Source of the DNA: Niabella pedocola
GTDB taxonomy: Bacteria > Bacteroidota > Bacteroidia > Chitinophagales > Chitinophagaceae
Direction of reading: 5' to 3'
DNA length: 64,000 bases
NCBI RefSeq assembly: GCF_021044425.1
Contig: NZ_JAJNEC010000003.1
Span: forward strand, 372,001 to 436,000
Position numbers and translations under genes: made by a program. Of the stretch, positions 17,101 to 25,595 are shown piece after piece; the stretch's first letter is position 1, and each line of letters starts with the position of its first letter. The notes under the pieces were generated by a model. That model saw only the letters and a program-made list of their open reading frames with translations, was not told the origin of the DNA and searched no databases.

Positions 17101-19911
17101 AATGGTGCTGCCACAGCGTTTGCGCCCTTATTGCCGGGCCATTATCAGCTCCTGTTTCTCTTAAAGGACAACCGCTATTTTAAAGCCGATAACGTACAGG
17201 TAACAGCCAGCGGCATTAATTATTATTCCTGGTCGCAGTTTAAGATCCATCCGGCAGACAGCTTCACCCTGTCGCTGGACCGGTACATCAAAGAAGATAA
17301 GCGCACGCAATACGGTTATTACCGACCACCCGTACCGGAAGCGATCATCCGCCTGTTTAATAAATCGTATTTTAACCCGGAAGTACTGCACCAGGAAGTA
17401 AAAGGCGTAGTGATGTCATTTGATGGCAAACCCATTGGAGGAGCAACGGTAGAAATACAGGGCTTGAACCAACAGGTGGGCACGGTTACCGATAAAGCCG
17501 GACGCTTCCGCTTAAAAATACCTGAAAGAGGAACGCTTGCCGTTTCCGCATTGGGTTATCTTTCAAAACAGGTGGAGGCCGGTGGCCGTTCCGACACCAT
17601 TATACTGGAAGACGCAAAAGGACAGCTGAACGAGGTAGTGGTAGTAGGATATGGTACGCAGCGGAAAAGCAATCTTACAGGAGCGGTAACGAGCATTTCC
17701 AATAACCGTCTTTCTACTTCCTTAAGCGGAAGGGTAGCAGGAGTGGCAGTAGGTGATATTCAGCTGAGGGGTACCGGCACGCTGCCCGCAAAAAATCCGA
17801 TGATACTGGTAGATGGCCTTCCTTTTGATGGGGATATCAGCGCCCTGAACCCGGATGATATTGAACAAATGAATATCCTTAAGGAAGCCGATGCCACGGC
17901 TATTTACGGATCAAGAGGAGCAAACGGAGTTGTGATCGTTAAAACCAAAAAAGGTAATAGTGTGGTCAACGAATCGGGTGTCTTGCAGGAAGGAGCTCAA
18001 ACGCTGCGTGCACGTTTCTCCGATGAAGGTTTCTGGCAGCCGCGCCTGGTAACGGATGCCAGCGGAGAGGCCAGCTTTACAGTAACTTTTCCGGATGATA
18101 TCACCAGCTGGAAAACCCGGCTGATTGCCCTTACCGGTGAACGGCAAAGCGGCTACCTCGAGCAAACCATCCGCTCTTTCAAAACCTTGAGTGCTAATTT
18201 TGTTGCGCCGCAGTTTGCAGTGGAAGGGGATAGCATGAATGTGATTGGGAAACTGATGAATTATACGCCAATACCGGAGAAACTTGTACGTAGCTTCAGG
18301 TTTATGGATACCACGTTACGCAACAGCGAGCTAACCGTTATGCATGCCCACCTGGATACGGTAATGATCGGCGCACAGGGAAAAGATAGCCTGCACTTTG
18401 AATATGCACTCAAACAATCCAATGGTTATTTTGACGGAGAACGGAGAAGCATCCCCCTGTATCCGGCTGGTGTAAAGGAAACGGTAGGTTGGTTTTCCGT
18501 ATTACTGGGAGATACGGCCTTGCAATACCGGCTCCACAAAGACAAAGGTGCCGGCATTGTGCGGGCAGAAACCTCTGTTTTTCCTGTATTGCTGGATGAG
18601 ATGAAACGCCTGCGGGATTATGAATACCTGTGTAACGAACAACTGGCCTCCAAACTAAAGTCCCTGTTGCTGGAAAAGAAACTGCGGGCGTATATGAAAG
18701 AACCATTTCCTTATGAAAAGAGTATCCGGGTGGTATTGAAAAAACTGGACGACAATAAATCAACCGACGGTCTTTGGGGCTGGTGGCAGGGAACGGTGGT
18801 AGAACCCTGGATCAGCTTGCATGTGGTGGAAGCATTGATGGAAGCGCAACGCCAGGGATATACCACAACGTTGAATACCGACCTGCTGTACCGTTACCTG
18901 CAGGCTAAAGTTGCCGACCAGGGCGCCGATGCCCATCCCAAACTGGTGCGTTTGCTGGCGCAGCTGAATGGTAACCAGGTGCTCCGGGACTGGATCCGGT
19001 TAAAAGAAGCCGACACGCTTTACCAAAAACGGAAAAAGACATTGTATGAACAGCTGGAATTACTGGAATTAAAGCAGCAGGGCGGGTTGACGGTCCGTAT
19101 AGACTCCCTTGTAAAGCTGCATAAACAAACAATGTTTGGCGGTATTTACTGGGGCGAGGATGGCTGGCGGTTCTGGAATAACAGCATCCAGAATACGCTG
19201 ATGATGTACCGGATACTGCGGCGCGCCGGTGGCCATACCAACGAACTGAGCCAGATCCGCCAGTATTTCCTGGAACAGCGGAAAGATGGGCAATGGCGCA
19301 ATACATACGAGTCGTCCCTGATACTTGAAACTATTTTGCCGGAATTATTTGATGCGGAAAAGAAACCCAAACCCGCCGTAGTTGAGATCAATCGCACACG
19401 GTTCGACAAGTTCCCCTTTGAGCAGCAATATGAAGCTGGTACTCATCTGCAGATTAAAAAAGAGGGCGACATGCCGGTATATATCACCGCCTACCAGCAG
19501 TTTCAGAACAGGACGCCGCAGGCCATATCCAAAGATTTTACAGTAAACTCCCGCCTGATACAGGATAACCAGGATGTACAGGTATTGAAGGCCGGTAAAA
19601 CAGCCTTGTTACGGGTGGAGGTAACGGCAAGGGCTGATGCAGATTATGTAATGATTGAAATACCCATCCCCGCAGGGTGCAGTTATGAAAATAAGATGCA
19701 GCGATTTTGGGGCGTGGAAACACATCGCGAATATTTCAAAAACAAAACCGCCATCTTCTGTACAAAAATGCAGCAGGGAAGCTATACGTTTGATATTCAG
19801 CTGATGCCCCGATACACCGGAAATTATATATTAAATCCCGCCAAAGCCGAGCTGATGTACTACCCGGTTTTTTACGGCAGAGAAACAATGAAGAAAGTTA
19901 CGATCCATTAA
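14137..19911 (+). CDS. Alpha-2-macroglobulin family protein with inserted CarboxypepD_reg and SusC-type TonB plug
   Basis: 1924 residues with a Sec signal peptide (cleavage after CTLRAQ). The N-terminal half consists of beta-sandwich MG-type domains, including an MG2-like segment around KPKYKPYDTVRFKAYLFSD. At residue 1089 a CarboxypepD_reg domain begins (KGVVMSFDGKPIGGATVEI), followed at about 1162-1270 by a TonB-receptor plug with SusC/RagA hallmarks (EVVVVGYGTQRKSNLTGAV, then DATAIYGSRGANGVVIVKT). No beta-barrel follows. Instead the macroglobulin core resumes (FWQPRLVTDASGEASFTVTF) with a thioester-type motif CNEQ at 1499-1502 and an alpha-helical thioester domain. Bacterial macroglobulins are thought to trap proteases in the periplasm or at the cell surface. 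The usual partner pbpC is not adjacent, and the gene appears monocistronic. Confidence 0.92.
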   Translation: MRKTILLLALLLSICTLRAQSRLSVSATNGPLTEVYQLTDKETELLILKPLSLTDAFLHTLVDRYDTKSGKPRALPYGNYLSVQAQGNQLHYTLIMNGNTRLSFINNKKEFQFSITDPAGKPVVDATVFTARGKRLYYNPAAHLYRGRYPSGAAYLKIVHKGVSSYFTYDSDDEDVPGRPSFRKRIRSVFPVKQVRSVFVKKPSRRAVSTGPGSFFVFSKPKYKPYDTVRFKAYLFSDKKEAGKRRPLQVLLSGPSGQKQLTLLNPYRDGGYEYQFVLADSLKLMLDQPYKILLMDSVAGRPVTRASGNFYYEEYELNALRFAVRTDKKIQYPGQPIAVYMKATDENELAVPDARVEIVARTQGVASFYKDVVFVPDTLWKTTVSLDPVGETRLFIPDSIFPEARLSYSLHFKMLNSNNETRTADLYLNYDQQQLKDSGTIAARFVKDSLYLEYQKDSIRQPQAGWLYTRSGEQPVDSQRVQLPLALQMNYQAAWYELVLDNGVKAIKSPYQFDDGIEIAAVHSEKQVHLAVANEHKIPFWYTVLSGSDVLLRGYGTTLDTVINHTNKRAAHFHISYFWNDAEQQKEVSSFYNAQILNIKLLAPEVIYPGQKVHMKVAITDARNKPVPGADLTAYAHTAKFNSVAPFVRDFGRSFYARNTWRVELEGEAAGASGNIRMNWQKWGRQLGLDTIEYYRFTNPRGLYLQTEAIKDSLTQFAPFVVNNGAIEPVSIVYVDEVPVYFEQAQQLQHYAFRITPGAHSIRLRTPEHEVWIRDFYFKKGMRTVFSVEADTLNTQARVTRLKNILTPVERQRLHPYFLRVQDNFNDGQTFIRYDSIRLLLNPPGTSISWQRDLLVGPIRTDRLFFQSELIDQLFTKEPGFVYTFSPGLIKQKSYPGMYTFDTLLRGNNALSQNYRQQVLRNADIDTLWNDFFDLRSRTTQLFSTYAPNEKTTGTLRFYIDTAFTNQLPYIKNIILTDPSRPHFLQVYNGAATAFAPLLPGHYQLLFLLKDNRYFKADNVQVTASGINYYSWSQFKIHPADSFTLSLDRYIKEDKRTQYGYYRPPVPEAIIRLFNKSYFNPEVLHQEVKGVVMSFDGKPIGGATVEIQGLNQQVGTVTDKAGRFRLKIPERGTLAVSALGYLSKQVEAGGRSDTIILEDAKGQLNEVVVVGYGTQRKSNLTGAVTSISNNRLSTSLSGRVAGVAVGDIQLRGTGTLPAKNPMILVDGLPFDGDISALNPDDIEQMNILKEADATAIYGSRGANGVVIVKTKKGNSVVNESGVLQEGAQTLRARFSDEGFWQPRLVTDASGEASFTVTFPDDITSWKTRLIALTGERQSGYLEQTIRSFKTLSANFVAPQFAVEGDSMNVIGKLMNYTPIPEKLVRSFRFMDTTLRNSELTVMHAHLDTVMIGAQGKDSLHFEYALKQSNGYFDGERRSIPLYPAGVKETVGWFSVLLGDTALQYRLHKDKGAGIVRAETSVFPVLLDEMKRLRDYEYLCNEQLASKLKSLLLEKKLRAYMKEPFPYEKSIRVVLKKLDDNKSTDGLWGWWQGTVVEPWISLHVVEALMEAQRQGYTTTLNTDLLYRYLQAKVADQGADAHPKLVRLLAQLNGNQVLRDWIRLKEADTLYQKRKKTLYEQLELLELKQQGGLTVRIDSLVKLHKQTMFGGIYWGEDGWRFWNNSIQNTLMMYRILRRAGGHTNELSQIRQYFLEQRKDGQWRNTYESSLILETILPELFDAEKKPKPAVVEINRTRFDKFPFEQQYEAGTHLQIKKEGDMPVYITAYQQFQNRTPQAISKDFTVNSRLIQDNQDVQVLKAGKTALLRVEVTARADADYVMIEIPIPAGCSYENKMQRFWGVETHREYFKNKTAIFCTKMQQGSYTFDIQLMPRYTGNYILNPAKAELMYYPVFYGRETMKKVTIH

Positions 19912-19936
19912 TGAGGAATAAGGAATGGAAAAGTAT

Positions 19937-20245
19937 TTGAAAATTTAAAAATGAGTAAATGAATGCCTCATCGCAATGTGACATCATTCTCCAGCTCCGT
20001 AGGACTGCAATATTTATGCTCCCAATCCAGCGGTACATAAAAACAGGATCGTAGAAGTGGTGGATAGGTCTGATGCTACTGAACGAGATTCAAAATGAGA
20101 GATTTGAAAATTTGAAAATGAGCAAATGAATGCCTCATCGGCATGTGACATCGTTCTCCAGCTCCATAGGAGCGCAATCTTTATACCCCAATCAACGAAA
20201 CAACATAGCGTCCCATAGGGACGAATGATAAAAGGATACGTAACC
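19937..20245. repeat. Two direct copies of a dispersed intergenic element
   Basis: A block starting TTGAAAATTTAAAAATGAG at 19937 recurs about 168 bp later as TTGAAAATTTGAAAATGAGC near 20104. Both copies continue with AATGAATGCCTCATCG, a GTGACATC word and CCAGCTCC(G/A)TAGGA over roughly 95 bp. The second copy is followed by CGTCCCATAGGGACGAAT, itself a hairpin (GTCCCatAGGGAC). It occupies most of the 377 bp between the convergent macroglobulin and glycosidase genes, which otherwise hold nothing recognisable. Confidence 0.8.
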
Positions 20246-20288
20246 ACATATTATTAATAAGCAGCAACGATTTTTTTTATTTAAGATG

Positions 20289-22523
20289 TTACATTCCCCG
20301 CTGGGCGCCCTCAATAACCCACCAGGAATAAGAAGCCGGCGGAAGCGTAACGGACAATGTTACCTCATAATTGCGGTTGAGCACATAATTTTTAGCCGGC
20401 CCTTCCTTTTCGCGGATGCGGGCCGTTTGAGTTAATCCCGTATAATAAAGCGGAACCATGACCGTACGTTTTATGGGCCGGTCAGTAGGGTTGAACACCA
20501 TTAACAAACCCTTTTGTTTTAGTGCGGCATTTACATGCAGCCATCCGTCCCAGTCGCGGCCGTCGGCACGGCGTAAATGGATCAGATCGGCATTCAGGAT
20601 CTCCCGGTATTTCTTATACCAGGTAACCACGCTTGCAACGGTCTGCCGGGTAGCGTCCGTATCATAAAGCCGGGGGCCACGGTAGCAGGCCTGAACACCG
20701 GCACCATAATACTGCATCATCAGCTGTTCGTAGTCCTTCAGATGTTCCGAAAGCGGCTCCAGCACCGCTTCTGGTCCGCCTCCCTGGTAACGGGTCAGCG
20801 GAACAAAGCCCCATCCCATTGATGGTGTTTTTTCCCAGGTACCGTCAAATATGTTCTGGCGGTTTAATATTTTCTGCTGTTCACGGGGCAGTGAAAAATT
20901 TACCTCCCGGTAGCCGAGCGCAATTTTATTGGTACCATCCAGGAAATACCAATCGGGCGCATTGATATAAATACCCCGGTTGTTTAGCCAGTGATACAAT
21001 CCCTTCTGGATCTCCATCTGCCGCCACTGGCTATCGCCCAGTCCCTTATGCCCCGGATGTGTGGTAGATGCACAGCGGTCTCCCGGATAAGGCCCGTCAT
21101 TTTCCCATATATCAAATCCGGTAACGGTAAAAAATTGCTGGATCTTATCGCGATAGGCCAATCCCCACTTGCTGCCGAAACAAGGTGCATTTCCAAAGAA
21201 AGCGCCACCGGTCTTTCCCGTTAACGGGTTAATCACATCATCGGCTTCGCTGATCTTCCGTGAACTAAAAAGAGAATATACACCAATCTTTATTCTCTTT
21301 TGATGCGCATAATCTGCCAGGGCCTTACAGCGCGTAAGGTTGGCATCCCGGTTATCTTCCATATTAATATGACTGCCAAAACTCAGGATCAGGGCCTCAT
21401 ATCCGGTTTGCACGCATTGATCGATGGCCTGTTTTACTTCTTCATCGTTTTTGCTGACGAGGTGCATGAAGATGGGATTGGCCGTTGTCCAGGGGGCTAC
21501 CGTACGGTACATTTTCTGGATCGCCATGCCCCGGCGCTGCCGGTCGTAACTGTCCATGGCCAGTTCATACGTGCGAACGGAGATAAACGAATCGCGTGGT
21601 GCGAGGTCGATTCCCGGCCCATACTCGGGGTATACTTCCAGTAAACAGGGGGTTTCATAATTATAATTCACCTGTGATGTATAGGTACTATCGGTTTTCC
21701 AGTGTGTGGTCTGATCACTTAGATCATAGCGCATAGCATTGTTAAATGCATAGTTGGATTCGATATATAACCCCGCCGGTTTTTTCATTTGCGACGGGCT
21801 GCCCACCACGGCGCTTTCTTCCTCCACCATTCCCAGGATCTCATGTACCACCTTATCCAGGTGAACGGCCTGTTGCGATTGATTAAGGATCCGCAGCCAT
21901 TTTGCCATCAATGGCAGGCCGTCATAAAGCTCATAATTGATTTCTACATCAATATTTTTTAATTCCGGCAGGGGAGACCGGAACAGGAAACGTACCCGTT
22001 TTCCCGTGGCCGCTCGCTGATTGGTTGCCCAGAATGAAGACCTGGAATTGAGATAGGGCTGTAGCCCGGTTACCTCATAGGATACAAATTCAAAATCCCT
22101 GCTGCCTTTTCGCAGCTGATCTACCCATTCAGGAAGCAGGTAGGCATTTTCTTTTTGCCCGTAAAGCCCGCCAACATTGTATGATTGACCATTGATCGTT
22201 ACCCCGGCCTCTGCTTTCACCGAGCGCAGTAACTGCTGGTTGTTGATCTTGTTTTTGTAATCAATACATACCAGGTTGGGCTGTATCCGGAACCGGCGTT
22301 GCACCAGGCCGTTATCAAGAATAAGCTCTTTTTCATCCGCAGTTTTATACACCGCTGCCCTTGCCGTAACGGGCGTCACCAGCCAGTCGCTGCTGGAAAA
22401 TGTGGGATTATTTTCTGTCCAAACCGGCAACGACTGGCTCCGCACCGGTTGCACCCCGGCCAACATAAAAAAGAGAGCTGAATAGAAACTTCTTTTTGCG
22501 ATAACAGCTTTGATCATACGCAT
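20289..22523 (-). CDS. Secreted glycoside hydrolase, clan-D-like (alpha-galactosidase type)
   Basis: About 744 residues from the ATG at 22523; another ATG is at 22517. A Sec signal (FFMLAGVQPVRSQS) directs it to the periplasm or outside. The N-terminal region is beta-rich, as in GH27/36/31-type enzymes. A TIM-barrel-like region follows with ALILSFGSHINMEDN, RIKIGVYSLFSS and GFDIWENDGPYPGDRC; the Asp in the last motif is a plausible nucleophile. The C-terminus (SYSWWVIE) is a beta-sandwich of the kind seen after such barrels. I cannot assign a specific family or sugar. It is transcribed convergently with the macroglobulin gene and divergently from the phosphatase. Confidence 0.7.
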   Translation of the reverse strand: MRMIKAVIAKRSFYSALFFMLAGVQPVRSQSLPVWTENNPTFSSSDWLVTPVTARAAVYKTADEKELILDNGLVQRRFRIQPNLVCIDYKNKINNQQLLRSVKAEAGVTINGQSYNVGGLYGQKENAYLLPEWVDQLRKGSRDFEFVSYEVTGLQPYLNSRSSFWATNQRAATGKRVRFLFRSPLPELKNIDVEINYELYDGLPLMAKWLRILNQSQQAVHLDKVVHEILGMVEEESAVVGSPSQMKKPAGLYIESNYAFNNAMRYDLSDQTTHWKTDSTYTSQVNYNYETPCLLEVYPEYGPGIDLAPRDSFISVRTYELAMDSYDRQRRGMAIQKMYRTVAPWTTANPIFMHLVSKNDEEVKQAIDQCVQTGYEALILSFGSHINMEDNRDANLTRCKALADYAHQKRIKIGVYSLFSSRKISEADDVINPLTGKTGGAFFGNAPCFGSKWGLAYRDKIQQFFTVTGFDIWENDGPYPGDRCASTTHPGHKGLGDSQWRQMEIQKGLYHWLNNRGIYINAPDWYFLDGTNKIALGYREVNFSLPREQQKILNRQNIFDGTWEKTPSMGWGFVPLTRYQGGGPEAVLEPLSEHLKDYEQLMMQYYGAGVQACYRGPRLYDTDATRQTVASVVTWYKKYREILNADLIHLRRADGRDWDGWLHVNAALKQKGLLMVFNPTDRPIKRTVMVPLYYTGLTQTARIREKEGPAKNYVLNRNYEVTLSVTLPPASYSWWVIEGAQRGM

Positions 22524-22829
22524 CGTTAATAGTAGATATGAGGGGCACAAGTTACGGTTTTGATCGTAGCCCGCCATATAATTGGGTACCGGCTGTACAT
22601 AATTGAATATAGCAGCAAGGCGATCGTTGATGCGTTTGCAATCAGCGCGCCGGTTACAACGGAAATACCACCGTTTTCAATGAGCACCCGGCAACGATTC
22701 AAAAATAGCGGATACAATTTGATAACAGGAAGCGAGGATAAGTTTCCTGGCCGGAGCAAACACACTTGCAGAAGAACGGGTATTTTGCGGCGCATCTGAA
22801 CGCAATGAAGATCGATCACAATCAAATAA
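22524..22829. other. Divergent promoter region
   Basis: 306 bp between the glycosidase (minus) and alkaline phosphatase (plus). No confident TAnnTTTG element is seen for either gene; the nearest is TATTTTG near 22784. The word ACATAATTGAATAT (22597-22610) recurs at 49613-49626 upstream of the Gfo/Idh genes. A 107-codon minus-strand frame here looks like chance. Confidence 0.3.
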
Positions 22830-24245
22830 ATGGAACCGATGAACCGCAAGTATTTTTTTAGGAACAGCGCGCTGGCATTAACCGGAACAGTATTGTCTGG
22901 AAACCTGTTGGGTCAAACACCCCCAACTCAGATACGCCGTGCTACAGGTGGCACCAAAAATATTATTTTTATGGTGAGCGATGGTATGAGCACGGGCACC
23001 CTGAATATGGCAGACCTGCTGATGCAACGGAAATATGGCCGTCGAAGCAGCTGGCTGCGCTTGTATGATGAACAGCGGGCCGTTCGCGCCCTCATGGATA
23101 CGGCTTCTGCCAGTTCCCTGGTCACCGATTCGGCAGCCGGCAGCTCGTCCTGGGGCGGTGGTGTACGGGTGCCCAATGGCAAATTGAATGTAGGTGCAAA
23201 TGGTGAGCATTACATGCCCATCCTCCAAAAATTTAAAGCAGCCGGCAAGGCTGTTGGCTGTGTTACAACGGTACCTATCGGACATGCCACACCCGCCGGC
23301 TTTTGCATCAACAATGACAGCCGGGGCGACATGGATGAAATTTCCCGGCAATACCTCGACCTTCGGTTCGACGTAATGCTGGGCGGCGGTGCTGATAATT
23401 TTAAAGCCACCACCCGGAAGGACAAAACGGATCTGTTGCAGCAATATCAAAAAAAGGGATATACAGTGGTGACCAGCCGGGATGCCTTACTACGGCAACC
23501 GGTAACCGGCGCACCGCTGCTGGGTGTCTTTCACGACGGGGCCCTGCCGTATGCACTGGACCGGGAACATGATACCGCTTTGCAACAGCAAACACCCACA
23601 CTTGCTGAGATGACTCAAAAAGCCATCGAAAAATTAAATACCTATCCCAACGGATTTGTAATGCAGGTGGAAGGTGGTAAAGTAGACTGGGGAGCACATG
23701 CAAATGATGCGGCCGCCATGCTGTACGATCAGATCGCGTTTGACGAAACCATTAAAGCCGTGGTTGATTTTGCAGAAAAAGACGGAAAGACACTGGTCAT
23801 TATCACTACCGATCATGGAAATGCAAACCCAGGTTTATTCTATAGCAATGAGGCCAACCGGAATTTTGACCGGTTGCATCAATTTAAACATACCAATGAC
23901 TGGCTGCTCAACGGAATCAACAAAAATTTTACAGTAGCACAGGTGCTGGAGCGTATGGAAGCCGCGCAGGGCTTTGCATTAAAAAAAGAAGATGCGGCCC
24001 TCCTTTTAAAAAATTACGCGCAGCTGGATGAAGCGGGCGTATACAACTCCGGGCATTTGCCCTTTAAAACCCTGGCAGCGCTTCAGCAATCCTATACCTC
24101 TATTGGGTGGGGATCGATGGAGCACTCCGGCGATTATGTAGAGCTGGCAATGTTTGGTCCGGGAAAAGAGCTTTTAAAACCCTTTGTAAAAAATACCGAC
24201 CTGCACCAGCTGATGTTACAGGCAACAGGCGTAATAGCGGGCTAA
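22830..24245 (+). CDS. Alkaline phosphatase
   Basis: 471 residues, alkaline-phosphatase superfamily. It has an export signal (RKYFFRNSALALTGTVLSG), the N-terminal metal segment KNIIFMVSDGMSTG, and the nucleophile Ser in VTDSAAGSSSWGGG. The remaining metal ligands appear in QVEGGKVDWGAHANDAA, ITTDHGN and MEHSGDYVELAMFGPG. All two-zinc-site elements are present, so it should be an active periplasmic phosphomonoesterase. The ATG at 22830 is used; a second ATG three codons later would also fit. No Pho-type regulatory site was recognised, and the downstream AlkZ-like gene is 84 bp away on the same strand. Confidence 0.93.
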   Translation: MEPMNRKYFFRNSALALTGTVLSGNLLGQTPPTQIRRATGGTKNIIFMVSDGMSTGTLNMADLLMQRKYGRRSSWLRLYDEQRAVRALMDTASASSLVTDSAAGSSSWGGGVRVPNGKLNVGANGEHYMPILQKFKAAGKAVGCVTTVPIGHATPAGFCINNDSRGDMDEISRQYLDLRFDVMLGGGADNFKATTRKDKTDLLQQYQKKGYTVVTSRDALLRQPVTGAPLLGVFHDGALPYALDREHDTALQQQTPTLAEMTQKAIEKLNTYPNGFVMQVEGGKVDWGAHANDAAAMLYDQIAFDETIKAVVDFAEKDGKTLVIITTDHGNANPGLFYSNEANRNFDRLHQFKHTNDWLLNGINKNFTVAQVLERMEAAQGFALKKEDAALLLKNYAQLDEAGVYNSGHLPFKTLAALQQSYTSIGWGSMEHSGDYVELAMFGPGKELLKPFVKNTDLHQLMLQATGVIAG

Positions 24246-24329
24246 CCAGCCAGAAAATACCTGGTAGCGATCTGCGGGAAAATTACCCGATCTGTTCTAT
24301 TTTTGAGCAGGCGCCTCAATGCCCGCATT

Positions 24330-25394
24330 ATGATCTTAAAAGAATTACTACAACACCGCATCTATAACCAGCAGTTGCACCGGCCGGAAGCATACAGTCC
24401 GGAATCCCTGGTAGCCCATATGGGAGCCATACAAGCGCAGGATTATGCCATGGCCAAATGGGCGATCGGCCTGCGTATGCAGGACCCCGGCGAACAGCCT
24501 ATCGAAGACGCTATTAATAGCGGTGGAATTATCCGGCTGCATGTAGTGCGGCCCACCTGGCATTTTGTAACCATAGAAAATGTACGCTGGATGATGGAAT
24601 TGTCCGCACCTTCCATACAAAAAGCTGCCCGGTATATCGATCAGCAAACCGGGCTTACCACCGCCATCTATACAAAGGCCCGTAAGGTGTTGGAAAAAGA
24701 ACTGGAAGGAGAGGATCTCACCAAAGAGGAGCTCCTGGAACGGTTGGCATTGCGTGGAATAAAGGTAGATAACCTGCTGGCCACCCAGCTGCTGATCCGT
24801 GCAGAAACGGAAATGATCATCTGCAGCGGCAAACGGAAAGGCAGGCGTTTTACTTATACACTATTTGATAAACGGGTACCGCCGGCTGCTGCTATCAGCA
24901 GGGAAGAGGCGCTGGCAAAACTGGCCATGCTCTATTTCAAAACCAGGGGTCCTGCTACCATAAAAGACTTTGCCTGGTGGAGCGGACTTGCGGTCACCGA
25001 CGCCACAAAGGGCTGGAAGGTGATTGAAAAACAACTGACGGCCGTAACGGTAAATGGAACGACTTACTGGACGTTTGATGGAAAGACACCGGCACTGACC
25101 ACAATGCCGCATTCTTTTTTATTACCACCCTATGATGAGCTTACGGTAAGCTATTCCGAAAGTCGCGGATTGCTTTATGACGGTGATGGAGCATTGGTGG
25201 GCAATGGAATCTTCCGGCCGGTAATGATGGAAAAACAAAAACTGACCGGTATCTGGAAACGGACAGAGAAAAAGCAGGGGATCGAATTAGACTTCAGCTT
25301 CCTGCCCCAGCATCCTGGGAAACCATCCCGCCATTTACTGGGCTCAGTGCGGCTCTTTGAACAACACACCGGCAAACCGGCCATCCTGCGTTAG
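24330..25394 (+). CDS. Winged-helix AlkZ/YcaQ-family (HTH_42) DNA glycosylase-like protein
   Basis: 354 residues, HTH_42 superfamily, whose studied members (AlkZ, YcaQ/AlkX) excise alkylated bases or unhook interstrand crosslinks. Near the N-terminus MGAIQAQDYAMAKWAIGLR carries QAQ at 35-37, at the place of the catalytic QxQ/QxD motif of that family. Further family-like segments are RLHVVRPTWHFV, LLATQLLIRAETEMIICSG, YFKTRGPATIKDFAWWSGL and LLPPYDELTVSY. I chose the ATG at 24330 rather than an upstream TTG at 24303. It is probably a cytosolic repair enzyme; which lesion it acts on cannot be told. Confidence 0.85.
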   Translation: MILKELLQHRIYNQQLHRPEAYSPESLVAHMGAIQAQDYAMAKWAIGLRMQDPGEQPIEDAINSGGIIRLHVVRPTWHFVTIENVRWMMELSAPSIQKAARYIDQQTGLTTAIYTKARKVLEKELEGEDLTKEELLERLALRGIKVDNLLATQLLIRAETEMIICSGKRKGRRFTYTLFDKRVPPAAAISREEALAKLAMLYFKTRGPATIKDFAWWSGLAVTDATKGWKVIEKQLTAVTVNGTTYWTFDGKTPALTTMPHSFLLPPYDELTVSYSESRGLLYDGDGALVGNGIFRPVMMEKQKLTGIWKRTEKKQGIELDFSFLPQHPGKPSRHLLGSVRLFEQHTGKPAILR

Positions 25395-25464
25395 CGCCGC
25401 TGCACAACGTTAAGAAAGTACGCCTTTGTGAACAAAAAAGCACTCACGGCTTCCACTGAAATAT

Positions 25465-25532
25465 ACAGAAGAGGCGACTCTATGGATATACGGATTGAAA
25501 GATCAATAGAAAATCCGTGTCATCTGTAAGAA
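25465..25532. repeat. Short dispersed repeat with inverted core
   Basis: Between the AlkZ-like gene and icd there is a segment with ACGGATT (25490-25496) and AATCCGT (25512-25518) as inverted arms and the extension GTGTCATCTGTAAG. Words of this type recur in intergenic DNA of many Bacteroidota genomes. Confidence 0.5.
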
Positions 25533-25547
25533 AAAATAAACCACAAA

Positions 25548-25574
25548 AAAAGCACGCCACAATGGCGTGCTTTT
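25548..25574 (-). terminator. Intrinsic terminator of icd
   Basis: Perfect 12-bp stem AAAAGCACGCCA/TGGCGTGCTTTT with a 3-nt loop. Read on the minus strand it ends in a run of seven T, directly downstream of the icd stop codon. The outer A/T pairs mean it could also work for the plus-strand gene upstream. Confidence 0.9.
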
Positions 25575-25595
25575 CCAGATCATTTATATACCGGA

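Noticed and set aside
22526..22849. 107-codon minus-strand frame in a divergent promoter region
   Set aside because: No family features; it overlaps the phosphatase start.
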